Shown here: one piece after another, positions 34,235-42,117 of the stretch
Position numbering within the stretch: the stretch's first letter is position 1
How the letters are laid out: each line of letters begins with the position of its first letter
Source of the DNA: a bacterium
GTDB lineage: Bacteria; Krumholzibacteriota; Krumholzibacteriia; LZORAL124-64-63
DNA length: 45,958 nucleotides
Direction: 5' to 3'
NCBI GenBank assembly: GCA_018829565.1
Contig: JAHJTW010000299.1
Coordinates: 1-45,958 of the forward strand
Translations under genes and position numbers: made by a program
The notes under the pieces: generated by a model
Seen by the model: the letters and a program-made list of their open reading frames with translations, nothing else
What the model was told of the DNA's origin: nothing
The model's database searches: none

Positions 34235-35736
34235 CCATCGAGGTCAGGGCAGGCTCCCTCCTGGCGGATGGGCCGGGAACGACCCGGCTGCAGGCCGACT
34301 GGCTGTCCGGCAAGGGCGGCGTGTCGCCCTCCGCTGCCGCGGAGATCCGGCGAGCCCTCGAGGCGCCATCCGGGTCGACCTGTCCCCTGTTCCGGGCCGG
34401 GGTGATTCCGTCCGGCCAGGGCGCACCCGCGCCCCGCACCGTGGTCACCGGGCAGCAGCCCGGATTCCTCGGCGGGCCGCTCTACACCCTGTTCAAGATC
34501 GCGACCGCCGTCGCCCTGGCCGCGCGCCTGTCGCGGGGCGGGGTCCGCGCCGTCCCGGTCTTCTGGTCGGGGGACGACGACAGCGACCTGAACGAGGCCC
34601 TCTCCAGCCTGGGGTGGGACCCCGCCGAACGCCGGCTCTTCGCCAGCGAGGGCGTGGCCCTGGCCCGGAGCCCCCGCTTCCGGAACCGCACCGTGGGCAG
34701 CCTCGAATCCCGCTCCTTCAGCGCCGGGGCGGCCCGCTGGCTGCACCAGCGTGCCGGGGCGGGCGGGGATCCCCTGGTGGCGGATCTCGCCGCCCTGTGG
34801 GCACGCGCGGTCGCCGAGGACTGGCCCTGGAGCCGGCTCGCGGCCGCGGCCTGGTCCGCCTGCTTCGCCGGGACGGACCTCCTGGTCGTCTCGGGTGACG
34901 ATCCCGCCCTGCACGCCGCGGGGCAGGACGTGGTCGCGCGGTGGCGGACCCTGGACGATGCCGGCGAGCCGGTCAGGGCCCGGGGGCAGGAGCTCACCGC
35001 AGAGGGTTACCATGCCCAGCTGGACGAGCGGAGCCTGAGGCATCCCTGGTACGTGGTCGAGAACGGACGCAGGCGGATCCTCGATCCCGGGGCGACCGGT
35101 CCGGTCGAGGGGCGGGTGCGGCCGGGGGTCCTCTTCCGCAGTCCCCTCCAGGACCTGCTGCTCGAGCCGGCGGCCGTGGTCGTGGGTCCGGGCGAGCACG
35201 CCTACCTGCGTCAGCTGGAACCTCTCTATCGCCGTCTGGGGGTGCCCCGCGCGCCCCTGGTGCCGCGCCTGGGCGGATGGCTCCTGCCGGAGCAGGCCGC
35301 ATACGGGCAACTGGAACGCTGGCTGGCCGCGGCTGCAGGCCGGGAGGCGGCCTGCGCCGAGTGGACCGACGCCTGGGTCCGGAGGAACGCCTCCGAACTG
35401 GCAGGATTCCTGACCGGAACCCTCGGGGTCGATGCGCCGAGGGCGAAGTCGCTGGCCGAAGGCCGGACCAGACGGTGGCGGCGGGGACTGGCTGCGATGC
35501 TGGCGGCCGAGGATCGACGCCGGATCCGGGACGATCACGCAGGCGCGCCCCCCTGGGTGCTGCCCCATGGCCTGCGGCAGGAACGGAAGCTCGCGAGCAT
35601 CGCCGCGGTGGGCCTGTTCGGATCGCCGCTGCTGGAGGCCGTCAGGAACGCCGCCGAGCAGCATCTCGACCGCGGCCTGGCCGGAGAATGGCGGGAGTTC
35701 CACTTCGGGGTTCCCGAGCCCGCAAAGGACGGATGA
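34231..35736 (+). CDS. bshC: Putative cysteine ligase BshC (bacillithiol synthesis)
   Basis: Adds cysteine to GlcN-malate, the last step of bacillithiol synthesis. The 501-aa product has the BshC hallmarks VVTGQQPGFLGGPLYTLFK (about 70-88), VFWSGDDDSDLNE (the family's VFWxxxEDHDFxE block), FRSPLQDLLL and VVVGPGEHAYLRQLEPLYRRLGV. C-terminal GLRQERKLAS and WREFHFG follow. The overlap with the methyltransferase (GTGA) and the one-base gap to bshB1 mark one operon. A full bsh set in an LPS-bearing organism fits lineages such as Bacteroidota, Chlorobiota or Acidobacteriota. Confidence 0.92.
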   Translation: MTIEVRAGSLLADGPGTTRLQADWLSGKGGVSPSAAAEIRRALEAPSGSTCPLFRAGVIPSGQGAPAPRTVVTGQQPGFLGGPLYTLFKIATAVALAARLSRGGVRAVPVFWSGDDDSDLNEALSSLGWDPAERRLFASEGVALARSPRFRNRTVGSLESRSFSAGAARWLHQRAGAGGDPLVADLAALWARAVAEDWPWSRLAAAAWSACFAGTDLLVVSGDDPALHAAGQDVVARWRTLDDAGEPVRARGQELTAEGYHAQLDERSLRHPWYVVENGRRRILDPGATGPVEGRVRPGVLFRSPLQDLLLEPAAVVVGPGEHAYLRQLEPLYRRLGVPRAPLVPRLGGWLLPEQAAYGQLERWLAAAAGREAACAEWTDAWVRRNASELAGFLTGTLGVDAPRAKSLAEGRTRRWRRGLAAMLAAEDRRRIRDDHAGAPPWVLPHGLRQERKLASIAAVGLFGSPLLEAVRNAAEQHLDRGLAGEWREFHFGVPEPAKDG

Positions 35737-35737
35737 C

Positions 35738-36508
35738 ATGAACGGACGACCCGACGGGGGCTGCGACCTGCTGATCGTTTCCCCGCACACCGATGACCTG
35801 GAGATCGGTCTGGGCGGGACCGCCGCCCTGCTGTCCGGCCGCGGCCGCACGGTCTGGGGCCTGGACCTGACCCGGGGCGAGCTGGGATCCAACGCCACCT
35901 GCGACGAGCGCTGGGCCGAGGCTGCCGAGGCTTCCGCCGTCCTGGGGCTGGCCGGGCGGATCCAGCTGGCCTTGCCGGACGGGTTCATCGATTCCCGCTC
36001 CCCTGAACAGACGGCGGCGGTGGCGTGGGTGGTCCGCAGTCTGAGGCCCCGCTGGGTGGCCACGGCGCCGGATGCTCACCGCCATCCGGACCACCTGGAG
36101 ACCCCCCACCTGGTGCGCCGCGCCCTGTTCATGGCGCGCCTGGCCGCCTACCAGCCCGCGCCGCCCGCCCTGCGGTTCTGGGAGCAGGGGGCCCGGATCG
36201 GTCCGCCCGCCGAGACCTGGACGTGCGAGGCCCAGTTCGGCGTGTGCCGGGACGGGGAGGAACCCGGGCTCATCTTCGACGTCGGCGCCGTCTGGGAGGC
36301 GAAGGTGCGCTCCCTCGCCTGCTACCGCAGCCAGTTCCAGCGGGGAGAAGGCCGGCGGCCCACCATGATCAACGACGAGGGCTTCCTGGAGAAGATCGAG
36401 CGTCGCGCCCAGGCCTGGGGCCGGCGCGGCGGGGTGGCCCGGGGCGAGGCCCTCTGCGGGACCGCGGTTCCGGTCCTGGACGACCTGCCGGCACAGAGGT
36501 GGCCCTGA
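35738..36508 (+). CDS. bshB1: GlcNAc-malate deacetylase BshB1
   Basis: Zinc-dependent deacetylase that converts GlcNAc-malate to GlcN-malate. The 256-aa PIG-L/LmbE-fold protein has the metal motif SPHTDDLEIGLGGT (PHxDD), DLTRGELGSNATCDERWAE, which is BshB1-specific, and HRHPDHLETPHL for the third metal ligand. The usual AHPDD reads PHTDD here, keeping the His and Asp residues. ATG 35738 has AAAGGA eight bases upstream; the frame is open further left inside bshC without coding meaning. The stop shares a base with bshA (TGATG). Confidence 0.92.
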   Translation: MNGRPDGGCDLLIVSPHTDDLEIGLGGTAALLSGRGRTVWGLDLTRGELGSNATCDERWAEAAEASAVLGLAGRIQLALPDGFIDSRSPEQTAAVAWVVRSLRPRWVATAPDAHRHPDHLETPHLVRRALFMARLAAYQPAPPALRFWEQGARIGPPAETWTCEAQFGVCRDGEEPGLIFDVGAVWEAKVRSLACYRSQFQRGEGRRPTMINDEGFLEKIERRAQAWGRRGGVARGEALCGTAVPVLDDLPAQRWP

Positions 36509-37641
36509 TGAGGATGCCCAGGGTGGGAGTGACCTGCTACGCCAGCCAGGGGGGGAGCGGGGTGGTCGCCACCGAGCTGGGCCTGAACCTCGCCCGGCGG
36601 GGCTGCGAGGTCCACTTCATCTCCAGCGAACTGCCCTTCCGCCTGAAGCACTACGACCAGAACATCTTCTACCACAAGGTGGAGATGCCGCTCTATCCCG
36701 TCTTCCAGCATTCCCCCTACACCCTGAGCCTGGCCACCGTCATGAGCGAGGTGGCGACGCGCTACGACCTGGATCTGCTCCACGTGCACTACGCCATTCC
36801 CCACACGGCCAGCGCCTACCTGGCCCGGGAGATGGTCAAGCCCCGGCGGCTGCCCGTGGTGACCACGCTCCACGGCACGGACATCACCCTGGTGGGACAG
36901 GAGCCGTCGTTCTTCCCCATCACGCGGTTCCTGATCGAGCAGAGCGACGCGGTGACCGCCGTGTCGGGATTCCTGAAGGAGGAGACCATCCGGGTCTTCG
37001 GCATCGGGGAATCCATCCAGGTCATTCCCAACTTCGTGGACGCCAGGGTGTTCAAGCCCCTGACGGATCTCGGGCGGCGGGAAAGGTTCGCAGGAGAGGA
37101 CGAACTGGTGGTCATGCACGCCTCGAACTTCCGGAAGGTCAAGAACGTGACCGCGGTGGTGGAGGTGTTCGCCCGGGTGGTCCGGGAGCATCCGGCCCGG
37201 CTGCTCCTGGTGGGGGACGGCCCGGAACTGGTGACCGTCCGCGATCTGGTGGCGAGCCTGGGCCTGACCGACCGGGTCCGGTTCATGGGGCAATTCGACC
37301 GCCTGGAGGAGATCCTGCCCGTCGCCCACGTGCTGCTGCTGCCTTCCCTGCACGAATCCTTCGGGCTGGTGGCCCTGGAAGCCATGGCCTGCGGAGTGGT
37401 CCCGGTGGCCACCGACCGCGGCGGCGCCGGGGAGTTCATCCAGGACGGCATCAACGGCTTCCTGCGTTCTCCCGACGACATCCAGGGGATGGCGGCGGTG
37501 ATCCTGGAACTGGCCCGCGATCCGGACCTGACCCAGCAGATCGCCGAGGACGCCCGCCGGGACGCCGCGGGCGAATTCGGGGTGGGGTGCGTGGTCAAGA
37601 CCTACCTGGAACTCTACGAATCGCTGCTTTCCGGGGGATAA
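36508..37641 (+). CDS. bshA: N-acetyl-alpha-D-glucosaminyl L-malate synthase BshA
   Basis: GT4 glycosyltransferase that makes GlcNAc-malate from UDP-GlcNAc and L-malate, starting bacillithiol synthesis. The 377-aa length is exactly typical. The N-terminal GVTCYASQGGSGVVATELG and HFISSELPFRL, the core LHVHYAIPHTASAYLA and TTLHGTDITLVGQ, and the C-terminal nucleotide-sugar site PSLHESFGLVALEAMACGVVPVAT all match BshA. It is last in the nadB-methyltransferase-bshC-bshB1-bshA run. A strong promoter for the next gene begins 15 bases after its stop. Confidence 0.94.
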   Translation: MRMPRVGVTCYASQGGSGVVATELGLNLARRGCEVHFISSELPFRLKHYDQNIFYHKVEMPLYPVFQHSPYTLSLATVMSEVATRYDLDLLHVHYAIPHTASAYLAREMVKPRRLPVVTTLHGTDITLVGQEPSFFPITRFLIEQSDAVTAVSGFLKEETIRVFGIGESIQVIPNFVDARVFKPLTDLGRRERFAGEDELVVMHASNFRKVKNVTAVVEVFARVVREHPARLLLVGDGPELVTVRDLVASLGLTDRVRFMGQFDRLEEILPVAHVLLLPSLHESFGLVALEAMACGVVPVATDRGGAGEFIQDGINGFLRSPDDIQGMAAVILELARDPDLTQQIAEDARRDAAGEFGVGCVVKTYLELYESLLSGG

Positions 37642-37655
37642 CCGGGTCTGGACGG

Positions 37656-37683
37656 TTGACAGCCGCCGGCCAGGCGATAGAAT
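37656..37683 (+). promoter_or_regulatory. Sigma-70-type promoter
   Basis: TTGACA (37656-37661, perfect), a 16-base spacer and TAGAAT (37678-37683, five of six) stand about 40 bases before the ATG at 37724. This is the best promoter match in the window and indicates that the small gene that follows is transcribed on its own. Confidence 0.8.
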
Positions 37684-37723
37684 GATACAGGGAACTCATG
37701 CGGCAATCGGGAAGGAGGCGGTG

Positions 37724-38101
37724 ATGCCGAAGACCATTGATCTCGCCCAGACCATCCATGCCATTGCCGGCAAGCGCGGCGTCTTCCGGCCCGAGGCCTA
37801 TCTCTTCGTCCTCGAATCCCTGGAAATGGCCATGGAGAACATCGAGGTGCGAGGTCACGTTTCGGGGACCGACCTGCTGGACTGGATCCGGCGGCTGGGC
37901 CAGGAACGTTACGGCGTCATGGCCGGGGACGTGTTCAACTGCTGGGGCGTCCAGGGCACGCTGGACTTCGGCCGGATCGTCTTCCACCTGGTGGAGGAAG
38001 GTCTGCTCAAGAAGCGTGACGAGGATTCCCTGATCGACTTCCTGGACAGGTTCGACTTCCAGGACGCCTTCACCCTGCAGGCCTTCCGCGGCCGCGGCTG
38101 A
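37724..38101 (+). CDS. Minf_1886 / TIGR04138 family protein, function unknown
   Basis: A 125-aa soluble protein with family-like blocks: AYLFVLESLEMAMEN, RGHVSGTDLLDWIRRLGQERYG, VFNCWGVQGTLDFGRIVFHLVEEGLLKK and the Asp/Phe-rich tail DFLDRFDFQDAF. To my recollection this matches a family first described from Planctomycetes, Verrucomicrobia and related diderms. No catalytic residues are known. AAGGAGG lies five bases before ATG 37724 (a GTG three bases upstream is in frame). It stands alone between the bacillithiol and Tol-Pal operons. Confidence 0.85.
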   Translation: MPKTIDLAQTIHAIAGKRGVFRPEAYLFVLESLEMAMENIEVRGHVSGTDLLDWIRRLGQERYGVMAGDVFNCWGVQGTLDFGRIVFHLVEEGLLKKRDEDSLIDFLDRFDFQDAFTLQAFRGRG

Positions 38102-38316
38102 CCTGCCGCCCGTCCGGGATCGCCCGGGGATGGAACTTTTTCCGGGCCGGGACCGTTCCCTGCCCGACCGACCTGCCCCGACATCGCAGCCCCGGGCCTG
38201 ACCGCCCGGGCACCGGCCAAGGAAGGCCGGCGGATCCGGCCAAAAAGGAATCCGGCCGCATCCCACCTTGAACCGGTAATTCCAGGGCCGGACCCCGCTT
38301 CCGCCGAGGAGTCTCC
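38102..38316. other. Intergenic region before tolQ, with hairpin
   Basis: These 215 bases have no credible gene. CCCGGGC (38191-38197) pairs with GCCCGGG (38204-38210) around CTGACC, without a T-run. It may end the upstream small transcript. ATCCGGCC occurs twice within about 25 bases around 38235-38260. No convincing promoter hexamers precede tolQ, although one is expected here. Confidence 0.4.
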
Positions 38317-39066
38317 ATGTCCGTCTTGTTCCCCCCGGAATCGCTGACCCTGCCCCTGACCGCCACCATGGGGCCGGGAGACCTGATGGGGCTGGTCTCC
38401 GGCAGCACGTTCTTCGGCAAGACTATCCTCCTGGTCCTGCTGTTCATGTCCGTCCTGTCGTGGGCCGTCTTCATCGACAAGGCCCGCACCCTCGGCCGCA
38501 TCCGCGCCGGTCACCTGGAATTCTGGCGCCAGTGCGACCAGTGGCTGGACCGGCGGATCACCGCGCCCGAGCTGGTGATCTGGACCCGGGAGCACGCCGA
38601 CCTGCCCCTGTCCAGCGTGGTGCTCGAGACGTCCCAGCTGCAGGAGGTGCCGGCGATCCGGCGCGCCGCCGAGCGCGTGGCGTTCCTGGAGACCGAGAAC
38701 CTGGAGCGGTACCTCATCCTGCTCTCGACCGCCGTGACGATCTCGCCGTTCCTGGGGCTGCTGGGGACGGTATGGGGGATCATGACCAGCTTCTGGGACA
38801 TGTCCACCATGCACAGCGCCAACCTGACGGTGGTCGCCCCCGGCATCGCCGAGGCCCTGGTGACGACCATCGCCGGCCTGGCCACGGCCATCCCTGCGGT
38901 CATCTTCTACAACATGCTGGTGCGCAAGATCGACCTGGTGGGCAACGAGATGGATCGCCTGCGGACGATCCTGGAGGAGGAGGCCGGCGGAGGGCGCGGC
39001 GTGGCCGATCCCATCGACCGGGACTTCGCGCGTCGCCCCGATCAGCATGACGGGGAGCGGATCTGA
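38317..39066 (+). CDS. tolQ: TolQ-type proton channel subunit (MotA/TolQ/ExbB)
   Basis: Inner-membrane channel subunit that turns proton flow into force on TolA/TonB. The 249-aa product has three membrane segments. The first (TILLVLLFMSVLSWAVFIDK) is near 36-56. The second is in AVTISPFLGLLGTVWGIM, with the conserved GLLGTVWGI, and the third is in IAEALVTTIAGLATAIPAVIFYN. GAGGAG five bases before ATG 38317 supports the start. The adjacent tolR, tolB, pal and cpoB identify this as TolQ rather than ExbB. Confidence 0.93.
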   Translation: MSVLFPPESLTLPLTATMGPGDLMGLVSGSTFFGKTILLVLLFMSVLSWAVFIDKARTLGRIRAGHLEFWRQCDQWLDRRITAPELVIWTREHADLPLSSVVLETSQLQEVPAIRRAAERVAFLETENLERYLILLSTAVTISPFLGLLGTVWGIMTSFWDMSTMHSANLTVVAPGIAEALVTTIAGLATAIPAVIFYNMLVRKIDLVGNEMDRLRTILEEEAGGGRGVADPIDRDFARRPDQHDGERI

Positions 39067-39476
39067 TGGCGCGCCGGCGGGGCAACTTCCGCACCATGGC
39101 GGACATCAACATCACGTCCCTGGTGGACGTGACCCTGACCCTGCTGATCATCTTCATGCTGACCGCGCCGTACATCCAGGGCGGGGTGGAAGTCAACCTG
39201 CCCGAGGCCGAGACGCGCAACGTGGTGGTGAAGGAGGGGCCGGTCATCTCCATCACGGGCAACCGGCAGTTCTTCTTCATGGAACAGCCCATCGAGGTGG
39301 ACGACATCCTGACGCACATGGCGCCCTACCTTGAACAGAAGGACTCCATTCCCGTCTACCTGCGCTGCGACGAGGAGGTCCCCTACGGCATCATCCTGAA
39401 GCTCATGGCGCAGCTGGAGCGGGCGGGGTTCGTGAACCTGAGCCTGGTGGCCGACCAGCCGGGGGCCAGGGAGTAG
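39066..39476 (+). CDS. tolR: TolR/ExbD-type biopolymer transport protein
   Basis: Single-span partner of TolQ. The 136-aa product has ADINITSLVDVTLTLLIIFMLTAPY, where the membrane Asp (LVDV) is the conserved proton-carrying residue. The periplasmic domain follows, with IPVYLRCDEEVPYGIILKLMAQLERAGF. ATG 39066 shares a base with the tolQ stop (TGATG). Confidence 0.93.
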   Translation: MARRRGNFRTMADINITSLVDVTLTLLIIFMLTAPYIQGGVEVNLPEAETRNVVVKEGPVISITGNRQFFFMEQPIEVDDILTHMAPYLEQKDSIPVYLRCDEEVPYGIILKLMAQLERAGFVNLSLVADQPGARE

Positions 39477-39478
39477 GC

Positions 39479-40219
39479 ATGGTCCGGGGGCTGCCGTATT
39501 CCATCCTGCTGCACGTCCTCGGCCTGGTCCTGGTGATCCTCTACGGCAACTTCGTGGCCCGCAATCCCGTCCAGCCGCCGCGGTCGATCCCTTTCCGGAT
39601 GGTGTACGAGGCCCCGCAGCAGCCGGCCCGGGAAGCGACCAAGGCCCCGGAGGAGACCCCGCCCGAGACGGTGGAGCAGGAACAGCCGGACGAGATCCGG
39701 CAGCCCGAGGTGATCCCCGATCTGCCGCCGAAGGAAGTGCCCGAGGAGAAGCCGGTCGTCGAGAAGGAACCCGAACCCGAGGTGACCGAACCCCGGGAGA
39801 GGAAGGACCCCGAGCCGGTGGTCGAGGATGCGGCCGATCGTCCGGCGGAGGATCCCGCGGAGGCGAGCGACGAACCCGCCGCCGTCGCCGGTGTGACCGG
39901 TCCTGCGGTGGGGTCGGTGGATTCGGACTTCCCGTACGCCTGGTACATCCAGAGGATGGAGAGCCTGATGGCCGCGAACTGGAATCCGCCCCAGCTGAAC
40001 TTCGGGAGGCGGCCCCGGTACACCTGCCAGGTCCACTTCATCATCGCCAGGAACGGGATGATCTCCGGCGTGACCCTGGCCTCGTCCAGCGGCGTCGGGG
40101 TGTTCGATCGCGAGGCGATGCGGACGGTGCAGACCACCCGGCTGCCGCCCTTGCCGCCCCAGTTCGCCGAGAACGGGCTGGGCGTGACCTTCCACTTCAA
40201 CCTGGAGCCGAAACACTGA
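39479..40219 (+). CDS. TonB/TolA-like energy-transducing protein
   Basis: A 246-aa periplasm-spanning protein in the TolA position. It has an N-terminal membrane anchor (ILLHVLGLVLVILYGNF) and a Pro/Glu-rich rod of about residues 45-140 with many PE/KEP repeats. The C-terminal TonB-like domain has YAWYIQRMESLMAANWNPP, VHFIIARNGMISGV and FDREAMRTVQ. The TonB-type C-terminal fold instead of a classical TolA domain III is common outside Proteobacteria. By position it links TolQR to TolB/Pal. Its stop overlaps tolB (TGATG). Confidence 0.88.
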   Translation: MVRGLPYSILLHVLGLVLVILYGNFVARNPVQPPRSIPFRMVYEAPQQPAREATKAPEETPPETVEQEQPDEIRQPEVIPDLPPKEVPEEKPVVEKEPEPEVTEPRERKDPEPVVEDAADRPAEDPAEASDEPAAVAGVTGPAVGSVDSDFPYAWYIQRMESLMAANWNPPQLNFGRRPRYTCQVHFIIARNGMISGVTLASSSGVGVFDREAMRTVQTTRLPPLPPQFAENGLGVTFHFNLEPKH

Positions 40220-41520
40220 TGCGCCTCCTCCTGCCGGCAGCCCTGGTCCTCCTGGTCCTGGCCGTTCCGGTCTCCTCGCCGGCCCAGAGGGCCCAGACGG
40301 AGATCACCGCCGGGATCACCAGCACCGCCTACCTCAAGACCGACGTGCTGGTGCGGCCGAGCGACGTGCTGTCCGGGGGGCAGACCGCCGCCGGCGCGGC
40401 CGACGTGATCGACCGGGTGCTCGCGAACGACCTGGTCTTCAGCGGCCTGTGCCGGGTCGGCGACGGGATCATGCCCGCGCCCGCCGGCCAGGACAGCTTC
40501 CGGTTCGACTGGACCATCGAGGGGACCGTGGAGGGGCCCCTGCGCGACGCCGCCCAGACGGGCGAGGAGGTGCCGCTGACGGTGGACTTCAACCTGCTGA
40601 CCTATCCAGGCCGGCAGCTGGTGATGAACAAGCGGTACCGTCCCCACGCCGACCAGTACCGGACCACGGCCCACCATTTCGCCAACGAGGTCCTGGCGAT
40701 GATCACCGGCGAGCCGGGCATCTGCCTGACCCGGATCGTCTTCTCCCGGGGAACGGGAGACCGGCGGGACCTGTACGTGGTGGACTACGACGGCGAGGGG
40801 TTGCTGCGGGTCACGGCCAACCGGACCCTCAACCTCTGTCCCGACTGGTCGCCCGACAACACGCAGATCGCCTTCACCAGCTACCGGGGGGGGCAGCAGG
40901 GGCTGTTCAGCCTGGACACCGCCTCGGGGCAGGTCCGGCAGATCATCGCCCAGGAGGGCCTGAACCTGGGGGCGGACTGGCGGCCGGACGGCAAGGAGCT
41001 GCTGATCTCCCTGTCGCGCAGCGGCAACCCGGAGATATACCGGATCGATCCGGTCGGGAACATCATCAAGCGCCTGACGGTTTCCAGCGCCATCGAAATC
41101 AGCCCGAACTGGGCGCCAGGAGGCCGTGAACTGGTATTTACTAGTGACAGGACGGGCACCCCACAGTTATATATTGTTGATGATTCAGGAGTGGGCGGCC
41201 GGAGGTTGACCTTCGAGGGCCAGTACAACGATTCCGCGGTCTGGTCCCCGAATGGGGATCGTATCGCCTACGCCACCCGGGAGCATGACGTGACCGGGAT
41301 CGTCCTGGTCAAGCCGACCGGAGAGGACCGGCGGGTGATCACCGGGGACCACTGGAGGAACTGCGAGGATCCGAGCTGGGCGCCCGACGGCCGGCACCTC
41401 GTGTTCGCATCCGACCGGACAGGTGTCTTCAAGCTGTACGTGTACGATGTCGTCGATGAGAGCTTTCGCCAGTTGACCTTCGGGGACGACCCCGACATCA
41501 CCCCGGCCTGGTCCCATTGA
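40219..41520 (+). CDS. tolB: Tol-Pal system beta-propeller protein TolB
   Basis: Periplasmic protein that shuttles between Pal and TolA. The 433-aa product has a signal peptide (RLLLPAALVLLVLAVPVSSPAQ), an N-terminal alpha/beta domain (about 25-170) and a six-bladed propeller of TolB repeats (CPDWSPDNTQIAFTSYRGGQ, ISPNWAPGGRELVFTSDRTG, DSAVWSPNGDRIAYATREHD, EDPSWAPDGRHLVFASDRTG). A run of A/T-ending codons at about 41134-41190, within one repeat, breaks the otherwise GC-ending codon use. Pal follows after 36 bases. Confidence 0.93.
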   Translation: MRLLLPAALVLLVLAVPVSSPAQRAQTEITAGITSTAYLKTDVLVRPSDVLSGGQTAAGAADVIDRVLANDLVFSGLCRVGDGIMPAPAGQDSFRFDWTIEGTVEGPLRDAAQTGEEVPLTVDFNLLTYPGRQLVMNKRYRPHADQYRTTAHHFANEVLAMITGEPGICLTRIVFSRGTGDRRDLYVVDYDGEGLLRVTANRTLNLCPDWSPDNTQIAFTSYRGGQQGLFSLDTASGQVRQIIAQEGLNLGADWRPDGKELLISLSRSGNPEIYRIDPVGNIIKRLTVSSAIEISPNWAPGGRELVFTSDRTGTPQLYIVDDSGVGGRRLTFEGQYNDSAVWSPNGDRIAYATREHDVTGIVLVKPTGEDRRVITGDHWRNCEDPSWAPDGRHLVFASDRTGVFKLYVYDVVDESFRQLTFGDDPDITPAWSH

Positions 41521-41556
41521 CAGGCTGAAACCGCAACGGTCAAGGAGAGTGCAGCA

Positions 41557-42108
41557 ATGTTTGCAGGCGCCAAGAAGAAATCGATGTTCCTCACCCTCGC
41601 CCTGGTTCTCGGGATCGTGCTGATCGCGTTCACCGGTTGCAGCAAGAAGCCCGCGGCCGAGACCGAGCCCGTGATGCCCGAGGTGACGCAGCCGTCCGAA
41701 ACCATCCCGAGGCCCGTCGAACCCGAACCGGTCGATCCGAACGCCAACGCCATCGACTACCCCGGCCTGGATCCCTCGGAGTACGGAGTGAGGGACGTGT
41801 TCTTCGCCTTCGACGAGTACGACCTGGACGACAAGGCCCTGGCCGTCCTGAGCGAGAACGCCCGCGTCCTGAAGGAAGCCAACGTCCTGGTGCTGATCTC
41901 CGGCCACTGCGACGAGCGGGGGACGGTGGAGTACAACCTCGCCCTCGGCGAGAAGCGCGCCAAGGCCGTGCGGGATCACCTGGTGAACCTGGGGGTGCCC
42001 TCGGGCAAGCTGCTGGTGACCTCCTACGGCGAGAACAAGCCCTTCGTCCAGGGTCACAGCGAGTCGGCCTGGGCCCAGAACCGGCGCGCGCACTTCGAAC
42101 GCCCGTAA
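41557..42108 (+). CDS. pal: Peptidoglycan-associated lipoprotein Pal
   Basis: Outer-membrane lipoprotein that grips peptidoglycan and binds TolB. The 183-aa product has a signal peptide with lipobox FTGC and a Pro/Glu-rich tether (about 30-70). The OmpA-C domain has VFFAFDEYDLDDKALAVL, the binding motif GHCDERGTVEYNLALGEKRA and SYGENKP. AAGGAG lies upstream of ATG 41557. Confidence 0.95.
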   Translation: MFAGAKKKSMFLTLALVLGIVLIAFTGCSKKPAAETEPVMPEVTQPSETIPRPVEPEPVDPNANAIDYPGLDPSEYGVRDVFFAFDEYDLDDKALAVLSENARVLKEANVLVLISGHCDERGTVEYNLALGEKRAKAVRDHLVNLGVPSGKLLVTSYGENKPFVQGHSESAWAQNRRAHFERP

Positions 42109-42117
42109 AGGATTCTG

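Noticed and set aside
38230-38262. Repeated ATCCGGCC before tolQ as a repeat array or binding-site cluster
   Set aside because: Only two copies of a low-complexity GC-rich octamer, expected by chance at this composition.
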